Shown here: positions 6,789 to 13,431 of the stretch, piece by piece | Layout of the letters: every line of letters starts with the position of its first letter | Numbering within the stretch: position 1 is the stretch's first letter | Assembly: GCA_024653775.1 (NCBI GenBank) | Contig: JANLHZ010000061.1 | Location: 1-36,372, forward strand | DNA length: 36,372 bases | Origin: Planctomycetota bacterium | Lineage (GTDB): Bacteria > Planctomycetota > UBA8742 > JACQVU01 > JANLHZ01 | Direction of reading: 5' to 3' | Program-made: the position numbers and the translations under genes | Notes under the pieces: model-generated | What the model saw: the letters and a program-made list of their open reading frames with translations, nothing else | Told to the model about the DNA's origin: nothing | Database searches by the model: none

Positions 6789-9149
6789 TCATTCCGGAAC
6801 GATCTCGTACGCAACGCCATCGACGACCACGAGCATTCTCGTGCCGAGGCTCAGATACTGCGAGATTCCTTCCTTGTCCAGAAGCTCGAAGTACTCGTCC
6901 GAGTACGCGACGATCTTCTTGACTTCGCCGCGGAAGTTCGCTGTGTACAGGCTGTCGGTCCAGCGTCCTTCGAGCAGGAAGAACGTCTTGTCGCCTATGG
7001 TGCGGACGACCTCGCGCTCCTCCTCGCTCTGCTCGTCGAGATTCGTGCGCTCGCGGTTGCGGCGATTCTCCTCCGACGCGACGATACCCCGCTCGCCCTC
7101 GGTCCGGCCGCGAAGTTCGTTCGACAACCTCCGTCCGAAGTCGTCCGCGGAGCCGTTTTCCGCGGGTTCCGCCGGACGCGCTGAAGCTCCGCCCGAGCCG
7201 GCCTGGGCTTCGGCCTGGTCCTGCTGGCCTCCGAGAGACTGCCGCAGAAGCTCGCCGAGTCGTCCTCCCGGAGCGGTCGTGGTCGCGGGAGGCGTGGGCG
7301 CATCCGGAGCGTTGGCGCCGGTCTGCTCGCGCCCTCCGCCCCAGCGTCCGTCCCTTCTCGGCTGCTGCATCGGCGGGCGGGTCGTCGTCGTCATATCGTC
7401 CTCGACCACGAGGTAACTCGTATAAGGCGACATCAGCCCGAAGTCGCGGGATAGCGCGATGATCTCGTCGACGAGTTCGCGGTTTTCTCCGTGGAGGCGG
7501 ATTTCGTCGATCAGATACGCTATCTTGCGCTGTGCCCACAGCCGCGCGACGTAATCGTGGTCGTTGCGTTCGCCCGTGAACTTCTGCTCGAAAACGAACT
7601 CGACGCTTTCGCCGTTGACGGTTCCGGTGAGCTTGATCGCCTTGTCTCCGGAATCTTCGTAGCGTCCGAACATCGCGATCTGCTCGCCGTGGAAAATATC
7701 GCCAAGTTCAGTCGGGTACGTGTCGTATGTCTTTATTCCAACGAACTCGACCTTAACGTCCGTAAGCACGGGCGAAGACACCTTCTGGAAGAAGTTGCTC
7801 ACGACGACCTCGATGTCCTCGCTTCCCGTGACGAAGCTCGTGGTGCCGCGATTGTCCGCTGCCATCCTTTCGAGAAGGTTGACGCTTAGGTCTTCGTCGA
7901 TTCCGAAGGTGTAGATGCGCGCGTTATGGGTATTCGCGCGGTTCACGTTCGCAATGATGCGCGCGGGGTCGGTCTCGTCGCCGAGCGTCGGCTTTCCGTC
8001 GGTGATGAAAACGACGTAGAACGGTCTGTCGCTTCCGTCGTTCATCGCGAGCGCGCTCAGAATAGCTCCGTTGATGTCGGTCCCTCCCGCGGCGCGGACG
8101 CGCTCCTCTATGTACGCGACCGCGTCGTCCACGTTCGCGCTGCTCGCGTCCTTCAGCCTGTCGGAATACAGGTTCGTCCGCGTCGAAAACGTTATCAGTC
8201 CGAAGCGATCCTTTTCGGCGAGGCTCTGGACGCAGTAGAGCAGGGCCTTCTTCGCCTGCTGAATCTTGTCGCCGGCCATGCTGCCCGAAGTATCGAGCAC
8301 GAACACGACGTCCTTCGCGATAATGTCCTCCTGCTTCACCTCGACCTGCGGCGCGATCATGCAGAGGAAGTAGCCGTCGCGATCGCCGGGTCTGCGGTAG
8401 GTGTCGAGGGTGAGTCCGATCTCGTCCTGACGAAGCCCTATGTTGACGATGAAATCCTTGTCGGGTCTGACGTTCGTCCGCTCGAAAGTCACGCGGGCGT
8501 GGTGATCGTCCTTGCGTTCGCTTTCGCACTCGTGGCTTGGGGAATCGATGAACCCGATTCCGATCTGCGAATTGACGTTCACGTCGATGAGGCAGTTATC
8601 GAGCGGACGGGCGCTGAACTTCTCGGTGTTCAGTGGGTAGCGGTACTGCATGAAACCGTTCTCTGGATTAAGGACCTGCGTGTAGCTCAGCTTGATCCTG
8701 CGGTCGCCGCGGGCGGGAATCGGGAACACCCGCGCCTTGAACGCGCCCTGCCCTATGTATTCGAGCAGCGCCGGGTCCTGCATTCTGCGGACGATTCCCT
8801 CGTAGATGGAGCGCGCCTCGTTACGTTCGAGCACCTCGCCCTGGACCTCCTCGTCCCCGATCCACAGGCTGAACTGCCCGACCGCGGCGTCTTTCGGAAG
8901 CGGGAAGATGTAAGTCCCTTCGAGAACCTGCGGCGACGGATTGTGGAAAACCTGATCCACGCTCGTTGTCGCGACGGAGTCGTTTATTTCTACCGTGACG
9001 TTATGATACTTGACTTCGAGCGAGAAATAGTCCCGGAACTCCGGCTCAGGCCGGGGCGGACGCTCGATGATGATAAAGCCGTCGGCAAATGCGTTCGCGG
9101 CCATAAGCAGCAGCAAAAGCGTGGCGAGAATCGATTTCAGGTTCGTCAT
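6789..9149 (-). CDS. secreted VIT and von Willebrand factor A domain protein
   Basis: I place the start at the ATG at 9149 (786 residues), because GGGAG lies 8 bases upstream and the protein then begins with a signal peptide, MTNLKSILATLLLLLMAANA. A longer in-frame extension to 9461 lacks these features and overlaps the divergent gene. A VIT domain spans about 40-165 (FHNPSPQVLEGTYIFPLP; ARVFPIPARGDRRIKLSYTQ). A vWA domain at about 280-450 has an intact MIDAS: DTSGS at 286-290, T357 in GGTDING, and D384 in ITDGK. A proline/glycine/glutamine-rich linker (about 570-690) precedes a conserved-looking beta-rich C-terminus (about 700-786; KTFFLLEGRWTDS). This is the inter-alpha-inhibitor-like architecture; the ligand is unknown. 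It probably acts in the periplasm or at the surface. Confidence 0.92.
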   Translation of the reverse strand: MTNLKSILATLLLLLMAANAFADGFIIIERPPRPEPEFRDYFSLEVKYHNVTVEINDSVATTSVDQVFHNPSPQVLEGTYIFPLPKDAAVGQFSLWIGDEEVQGEVLERNEARSIYEGIVRRMQDPALLEYIGQGAFKARVFPIPARGDRRIKLSYTQVLNPENGFMQYRYPLNTEKFSARPLDNCLIDVNVNSQIGIGFIDSPSHECESERKDDHHARVTFERTNVRPDKDFIVNIGLRQDEIGLTLDTYRRPGDRDGYFLCMIAPQVEVKQEDIIAKDVVFVLDTSGSMAGDKIQQAKKALLYCVQSLAEKDRFGLITFSTRTNLYSDRLKDASSANVDDAVAYIEERVRAAGGTDINGAILSALAMNDGSDRPFYVVFITDGKPTLGDETDPARIIANVNRANTHNARIYTFGIDEDLSVNLLERMAADNRGTTSFVTGSEDIEVVVSNFFQKVSSPVLTDVKVEFVGIKTYDTYPTELGDIFHGEQIAMFGRYEDSGDKAIKLTGTVNGESVEFVFEQKFTGERNDHDYVARLWAQRKIAYLIDEIRLHGENRELVDEIIALSRDFGLMSPYTSYLVVEDDMTTTTRPPMQQPRRDGRWGGGREQTGANAPDAPTPPATTTAPGGRLGELLRQSLGGQQDQAEAQAGSGGASARPAEPAENGSADDFGRRLSNELRGRTEGERGIVASEENRRNRERTNLDEQSEEEREVVRTIGDKTFFLLEGRWTDSLYTANFRGEVKKIVAYSDEYFELLDKEGISQYLSLGTRMLVVVDGVAYEIVPE

Positions 9150-9286
9150 TACAGTATCTCCCTTGAAAATTGGCGTTCTGGAGGAAATGCCTCTCAGAAA
9201 GATTGACGCCTGCGGCGGCGAAAAAGTTTCAGGAAATAGTCCCGCGCAATCGAATTTTGAAATTACAACGATCGGAAAGAACAAAG

Positions 9287-9376
9287 ATGTTTGAGGAGTT
9301 AACGAACACGTGTCGGACGATCGAGCGTGACGAAAATTCCTTGCGGGAGCTATTGTATCGCTCCCTGAAGATCTAA
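9287..9376 (+). CDS. 29-codon open frame upstream of the restriction gene (possible leader peptide)
   Basis: The ATG at 9287 is preceded by GGAAAG about 8 bases upstream, a better ribosome site than that of the endonuclease gene 13 bases downstream of its stop. The product, MFEELTNTCRTIERDENSLR and nine more residues, matches nothing I recognise, although it opens like the endonuclease itself (MFDEL). Its TAA stop (9374-9376) overlaps an AGATCT doublet. Candidate translational leader for the restriction gene, or chance. Confidence 0.3.
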   Translation: MFEELTNTCRTIERDENSLRELLYRSLKI

Positions 9377-9381
9377 GATCT
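9369..9381. promoter_or_regulatory. paired AGATCT sites upstream of BglII-like gene
   Basis: AGATCT occurs at 9369-9374 and again at 9376-9381, one base apart and 8 bases before the endonuclease ATG. AGATCT is the recognition sequence of BglII, the family to which the adjacent endonuclease appears to belong. Whether this enzyme shares that specificity is unknown. Confidence 0.5.
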
Positions 9382-9389
9382 GTCAAGCC

Positions 9390-10115
9390 ATGTTTGACGA
9401 ACTGAAAAAGCGGGGATTTCAAATCGAAACGCTTCATCACGCTGAAGCGATTCTTCTGCACGACATGGGATCCGCAGTTGAAGAAATCGAAAAAGCTCTA
9501 CTCACGATCAAAATTCCAGTTGAAGAACTTATTCTCGGTGGCGGCGGGGAAGGCGAAATGACCCAGCGACTCAGGCTAGAGTTGTCCGATTTGGGCTGGA
9601 GAAAGCACAAGTTCGAAATCAAGAAGATCGTCGACGGGAAAGAAAAGGAGTCGCAGTCGCATGAAATCGATCATGTAAAGGAATTCGACTCCGGCACATT
9701 CGCGCTCGAAATAGAGTGGAACAATAAGGACCCGTTCTATGACCGCGATCTGGAAAATTTCAAGCGCCTCCACGCGGATGGTGTTATTTCTGTAGGATCG
9801 ATAATCACGAGGGGATCTAGTCTTCAGGACTCTCTTCGTGAGTTTATCGAGAAGTTCGCGCTATCGAGGAAAGTACTGAAAGCCGACGATTTAAAAAAGT
9901 TTTACGTGCCGACGCCTCGTCAATTAAAATTAATTGAGAAGAAGGCGAAGTCGATGGGGTCTTTCGTGGCTGGTTGGGCGCATGTTTTCGTATCCGACAA
10001 GTTCGGAGAATCGACAACCCATTGGCGGAAACTTGAGGAACGTGTGCGTAGAGGAGTCGGAAATCCGTGTCCTCTTCTCTTAATCGGGATTCCAAGCGAA
10101 GTTGTGAAATTTTGA
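9390..10115 (+). CDS. BglII-like type II restriction endonuclease
   Basis: A 241-residue protein with the core of the BglII/BamHI branch of PD-(D/E)XK nucleases. The segment at 91-141 reads HEIDHVKEF, then ALEIEWNNKDPFYDRDLENF, then a hydrophobic strand ending IITRG. Likely catalytic residues are D94 and E107, with E109 where many PD-(D/E)XK enzymes have Lys and BglII (from memory) has Gln. The EIEWNNKDPFYDRDL block is the strongest family signature. The C-terminus is plausible for DNA contacts. It is followed 13 bases later by an MT-A70 methyltransferase gene, completing a restriction-modification pair. Base composition is visibly more AT-rich than the flanking genes, suggesting transfer. 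The start has no good Shine-Dalgarno. Confidence 0.82.
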   Translation: MFDELKKRGFQIETLHHAEAILLHDMGSAVEEIEKALLTIKIPVEELILGGGGEGEMTQRLRLELSDLGWRKHKFEIKKIVDGKEKESQSHEIDHVKEFDSGTFALEIEWNNKDPFYDRDLENFKRLHADGVISVGSIITRGSSLQDSLREFIEKFALSRKVLKADDLKKFYVPTPRQLKLIEKKAKSMGSFVAGWAHVFVSDKFGESTTHWRKLEERVRRGVGNPCPLLLIGIPSEVVKF

Positions 10116-10128
10116 ACGTGGGGCATCC

Positions 10129-10812
10129 ATGAGTTCAAGAGTATTCAATATTCCGCAACCAACACCATCGGACGACTTGCTGTCTAAGGTTGAAACTCAG
10201 TTTACAACGATTTTAGCCGACCCGCCGTGGCAGTTTCAGAATAGAACGGGAAAGGTAGCGCCGGAGCACCGCCGGTTACTTCGATATCCAACGATGGAAT
10301 TACGGGAAATTAAGGAGCTTCCGATCTCTAAAGTGGCCGCGTCGAAGTCGCATCTTTATCTTTGGGTTCCAAATGCCCTTTTGGCGGAGGGCTTGCAAGT
10401 AATGGAGGCGTGGGGTTTCACGTATAAGTGCAACCTTGTTTGGTACAAGGTTCGCAAAGATGGGGGACCGGACGGGCGAGGAGTCGGTTTCTATTTTAGA
10501 AATGTGACGGAACTTGTACTTTTTGGCGTTCGAGGGAGTATGCGAACGCTTCAGCCTGGACGAACACAAGTAAATGTCCTTGAGTCGCGAAAGAGGGAAC
10601 ATTCCAGAAAGCCGGACGAAATATACGACGTTATAGAATCTTGTTCTCCCGGACCGTACCTTGAGGTGTTTGCAAGATTTGAACGCGAAGGCTGGACTCA
10701 GTGGGGAAATGAAGATGTCGAGGAAAACTCCATCGCAGGAGTCGCCAAGCGAAAAGGTCATGAGTTGCCGCTATTTCGATCTTTAGAACCGCCTAAAGGA
10801 TATGGCGGTTGA
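10129..10812 (+). CDS. MT-A70-family DNA adenine N6-methyltransferase
   Basis: A 227-residue methyltransferase with the class signature DPPW at 31-34 (TILADPPWQFQNRTG), the SAM/adenine catalytic motif of MT-A70 proteins. LYLWVPNALLAEGLQVMEAWGF and NLVWYKVRKDG follow in the family order, and SRKPDEIYDVIE plus PYLEVFARFEREGW complete the fold. Bacterial members commonly protect DNA in type II restriction-modification systems by methylating adenine. Here the partner is the BglII-like gene immediately upstream, so adenine in that enzyme's site is the inferred target. M.BglII itself is, from memory, a cytosine-N4 enzyme, so the pairing is a mix-and-match one. The TGA stop overlaps a possible TTG start of the next gene. 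Confidence 0.87.
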   Translation: MSSRVFNIPQPTPSDDLLSKVETQFTTILADPPWQFQNRTGKVAPEHRRLLRYPTMELREIKELPISKVAASKSHLYLWVPNALLAEGLQVMEAWGFTYKCNLVWYKVRKDGGPDGRGVGFYFRNVTELVLFGVRGSMRTLQPGRTQVNVLESRKREHSRKPDEIYDVIESCSPGPYLEVFARFEREGWTQWGNEDVEENSIAGVAKRKGHELPLFRSLEPPKGYGG

Positions 10813-10823
10813 ATGGCGGTTCG

Positions 10824-11072
10824 ATGAATCTAATCACGGTAGAAAATAGAATTATGAAGGAATCGAAGCATTTGTGGGCCGTCGTTTCCGTGTGGCGCGG
10901 TCTTCCTTCCGACGTCGAACTCTTTCGGGATGAGGAGACGGCTCGCAGGCGTGAGAAGCTTCTGCGAAAACGGATGCCTTTGGAAGATGAGATCGGTGTT
11001 TTTCAGGTTGGGCTTCCGCAGAAGGCGTTACCGAAAGACAATCCACAAAGGTTGCAAACGAAAAAGCGATAG
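10824..11072 (+). CDS. small protein of unknown function, RM-module accessory
   Basis: An 82-residue protein if started at ATG 10824. An in-frame TTG at 10809 would overlap the methyltransferase stop, and an ATG at 10854 would give 72 residues; I cannot decide between them. The conserved-looking core reads KHLWAVVSVWRGLPSDVELF followed by RDEETARRREKLLRKRM and IGVFQVGLP: an alternating beta-helix-beta pattern without cysteines or membrane segments. I do not recognise the family. It is tightly linked to the restriction-modification pair and could be a specificity or control factor, or a passenger. Confidence 0.55.
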   Translation: MNLITVENRIMKESKHLWAVVSVWRGLPSDVELFRDEETARRREKLLRKRMPLEDEIGVFQVGLPQKALPKDNPQRLQTKKR

Positions 11073-11139
11073 ACGGTGCTGTATAAAAAGCAACCAGACA
11101 GATTTCGTCAAGGATCGCGTGGCGGTTGAAATTCTGCCG

Positions 11140-11265
11140 ATGAAAGCCATGCAGAGTCAGATGAGTTCAGGGGTAGGATATTACGAAGGTGAATTGTATA
11201 ATGTTGTTCGGCAAGGACGCGGCGTTCCCGCAGTTCCTCTGGTGCTCATGGGAGTTGAGCCGTAA
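11140..11265 (+). CDS. possible 41-residue ORF or gene remnant before the permease
   Basis: A short frame, MKAMQSQMSSGVGYYEGELY followed by a valine/proline-rich end, stops 3 bases before the permease ATG. Such tight spacing would suit the 3' end of a cotranscribed gene, so this may be the tail of an upstream transporter gene cut off when the restriction module arrived. There is no recognisable domain. Low confidence. Confidence 0.25.
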   Translation: MKAMQSQMSSGVGYYEGELYNVVRQGRGVPAVPLVLMGVEP

Positions 11266-11268
11266 AAC

Positions 11269-12849
11269 ATGAACATCTTCGTCAACATCAAAATCGCCCT
11301 GAGTCAGATGATGCTCAGGCCGTTCAAGAGCTTTCTTGTGCTGCTTGCGACCATCCTCGGCAGCGCGGTCGCCATATTTGCGCCGAGCGTGGTCAACGGC
11401 GCGTCCCAGAACGCGGAGGATCGTCGGCGCGAATTCGGGTCGGACAGAATTTCGATTTTCGCGACCGAAAATACGGGCGAACTCTCGAAGCTCGACGACG
11501 CTGGCCTCCTTGAAATCAGGGAAAACCTTGTTTCGACCAATCCGGACGCCAGCGACGATGAAATCGAAAAGAAGCCGATTTCGATAATCGAAGCCGTCCG
11601 GCTCGACCCGCAGTCGCTTGTCGCTAGCGTGACCGAGGACAAACGCGGGCAGGAAGTTCCGCCGGCGGCGGAAGGCGACGCAGGCGCTCCGGACGGTGGC
11701 GAGGACGCCGCGACGGAGGGCGATAACGCTCCGCGGCGCGGACCCCGGACGCGGACGAACGAGCCGCCCAGAATTCCGGGTCTTTCGACTTCAGACCTGC
11801 AGAATTGCACCGTCCTCGGCTGCGAGCCTGATCTCCCGGAGGCCCGCGGGTTCTACGTCGACAAGGAACTGGGCAGGTACTTCACGGACGAGGAGGTCGC
11901 GAGGAAAGCCGCGGTGTGCGTTATCGAGCCGGAACTCGCGGAGTCGCTGTTCGGGAAGAAGGAGGACGCGCTCGGGAAAACCATTCTCGTGCATTTCAGG
12001 CCGGAGCCGAGGGTCGCGCAGCGGGAAATCCGTTTCGGGAGGGATACTGTCACGAGCGAAGTCTTTACCATCGTTGGCGTGATGGAAATGCGCAGCGACG
12101 ACGCGCTAGGAACCGACGACCGAGGGTTCGTTACCGCGTCTGGAGATAGAGAAGTGCGCAGCGAAACCGCGAACTATCTGAAACAGATGGTGATGCTTGT
12201 GGGCGGAGCGGGGATCAAGCCCGACGACTGGAAACGCGATAACCACACGATCCACGTTCCTATCACCTGGTTTGCCGACCACGAAAACTATTACGACTGG
12301 TTCTTCACGAAGGTCCATCGGCTGAATCACCTCGGGCTTGCGGTGAAGCACATCAAACTCCTTCTGAACGCCCGCGGCGTGGCGTCGTCGATCCAGTACA
12401 ACGCGTCGGTAGCGTTCATCGTGCAGCAGCAGGGAGGTCGCGACCTCCTCGCGGAATACAAATCGCTTACGACCGCGCTTTACATCATCTGCCTCACGCT
12501 CGGCGCGATAGTGATCGTTTGCGTGCTGCTCGCGTCGATTATGGAGCGCTACCAGGAAATCGGAATCCGGAGGGTCGAGGGCGCGCGCAGGATCGACATT
12601 CTCGTGCAGTTCTTCACCGAGGCGGTCGTGTACTCGACCGTCGGCGCGCTGCTCGGCATTCCCGCGGCGATTCCTCTCTGCGAGATTGCGTTCTACATCG
12701 AGCCTAGCAATATGGTTCGTTACAGCATTTCGTGGCCACACGTTGTGCAGACGGTGATCATCGTCATCGGCTTCGGGATCGTCGCCGGAATCTACCCGGC
12801 GTTCCGCGCGAGCCGGATAGATCCGATACAGGCGCTCAGGTATGAGTAG
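11269..12849 (+). CDS. MacB/FtsX-type ABC transporter permease
   Basis: A 526-residue permease of the type VII ABC class. One transmembrane helix lies near the N-terminus (about 20-42, FLVLLATILGSAVAIFAPSV). A large periplasmic domain (about 43-400) follows, then three helices (about 404-427, 447-470, 497-517) and the family's closing motif FRASRIDPIQALRYE. RRVEGARRIDILVQFFTEA (about 434-452) is the cytoplasmic coupling segment typical of MacB-like permeases. The periplasmic domain carries an unusual low-complexity insertion (about 127-162) rich in Gly, Ala, Asp, Glu and Arg. No ATPase or membrane-fusion partner is encoded in the window, so those subunits must lie elsewhere. By family, the role would be mechanotransmission or export rather than classic transport. 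Confidence 0.85.
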   Translation: MNIFVNIKIALSQMMLRPFKSFLVLLATILGSAVAIFAPSVVNGASQNAEDRRREFGSDRISIFATENTGELSKLDDAGLLEIRENLVSTNPDASDDEIEKKPISIIEAVRLDPQSLVASVTEDKRGQEVPPAAEGDAGAPDGGEDAATEGDNAPRRGPRTRTNEPPRIPGLSTSDLQNCTVLGCEPDLPEARGFYVDKELGRYFTDEEVARKAAVCVIEPELAESLFGKKEDALGKTILVHFRPEPRVAQREIRFGRDTVTSEVFTIVGVMEMRSDDALGTDDRGFVTASGDREVRSETANYLKQMVMLVGGAGIKPDDWKRDNHTIHVPITWFADHENYYDWFFTKVHRLNHLGLAVKHIKLLLNARGVASSIQYNASVAFIVQQQGGRDLLAEYKSLTTALYIICLTLGAIVIVCVLLASIMERYQEIGIRRVEGARRIDILVQFFTEAVVYSTVGALLGIPAAIPLCEIAFYIEPSNMVRYSISWPHVVQTVIIVIGFGIVAGIYPAFRASRIDPIQALRYE

Positions 12850-12929
12850 GTCGAAGCAATCCAAACACGACTCGGGCTGCATGCATCTATTTCGAGGGAA
12901 CAAAGAGTTTTTCATGTTAAGATTCGCAA

Positions 12930-13190
12930 ATGAGCAAGACTGCAAAGCTTCTCATCCAAATTATGAGTGGGTCGTCGGATTCCAATATTCCTTTCGACGG
13001 ACTGCGAAACGTGCTTTCAAGTCTTGGATTCGAGGAACGTATCAAAGGGGATCATTACATTTTCAGTCGGGAAGGTATCGAGGAGATAATCAACATTCAG
13101 CCTAAGTCTGGAAAAGCGAAGGCGTACCAGATTAAACAGGTGCGGAAGATAATTTCTGAACATAAGCTATTGGAAAGTGAAGATGACTGA
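12930..13190 (+). CDS. hicA: HicA-type mRNA interferase toxin
   Basis: An 86-residue dsRBD-fold toxin. DGLRNVLSSLGFEERIKGDHYIFSRE (positions quoted in part) contains the catalytic His of HicA (H42 in GDHYIF), followed by the IINIQP and KAYQIKQVRKII segments usual for the family. By family knowledge it cleaves mRNA and is neutralised by HicB, encoded next with an overlapping start. It sits 80 bases after the permease gene in a more AT-rich stretch. The catalytic residue is intact, so the toxin is probably functional. Confidence 0.85.
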   Translation: MSKTAKLLIQIMSGSSDSNIPFDGLRNVLSSLGFEERIKGDHYIFSREGIEEIINIQPKSGKAKAYQIKQVRKIISEHKLLESEDD

Positions 13191-13398
13191 ACACAAATAC
13201 GAAGTAATCATTTACTGGAGCAAGGAAGACGAGGCGTTCATAGCAGAGGTTCCAGAACTACCGGGATGCGCGGCAGATGGCTCCACCTACCTTGACGCCA
13301 TCAAGGCGATCGAAGTTGTTATCGACGAGTGGATAGAAACCGCTAAGAGACTTGGACGTCCAATCCCTGAGCCAAAGGGCAGGCTTTTGTTCGCGTGA
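13183..13398 (+). CDS. hicB: HicB-type antitoxin
   Basis: A 71-residue short-form HicB: YEVIIYWSKEDEAFIAEVPELPGC (quoted in part) is the characteristic partial RNase H-like fold with the E-x-PELPGC strand-turn, then DAIKAIEVVIDEWIETAKRLGRPIPEP. I prefer the ATG at 13183 to the GTG at 13177 because GGAAAG lies about 6 bases upstream. The start overlaps the hicA stop by 8 bases. It lacks a C-terminal DNA-binding domain, so autoregulation, if any, must work through another part. The toxin-first order is typical of hicAB. Confidence 0.87.
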   Translation: MTEHKYEVIIYWSKEDEAFIAEVPELPGCAADGSTYLDAIKAIEVVIDEWIETAKRLGRPIPEPKGRLLFA

Positions 13399-13401
13399 TC
13401 G

Positions 13402-13430
13402 CTTTTCAATATTTCGTTTTCGCGTTTGCG
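13402..13430. repeat. heptad-like degenerate repeat (TTTCG/TTTTCGC type) at the gltS 3' end
   Basis: Between the hicB and gltS stops lies a run with 7-base periodicity, including TATTTCG, TTTTCGC and GTTTGCG, ending one base before the gltS stop codon. Together with the array at 14904-14938 it flanks gltS on both sides. Confidence 0.5.
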
Positions 13431-13431
13431 G

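Noticed and set aside
7926-9206. 426-codon plus-strand open frame opposite the VIT/vWA gene
   Set aside because: The minus-strand protein has an intact signal peptide, VIT and MIDAS; the opposite frame has no recognisable domain and no ribosome site.
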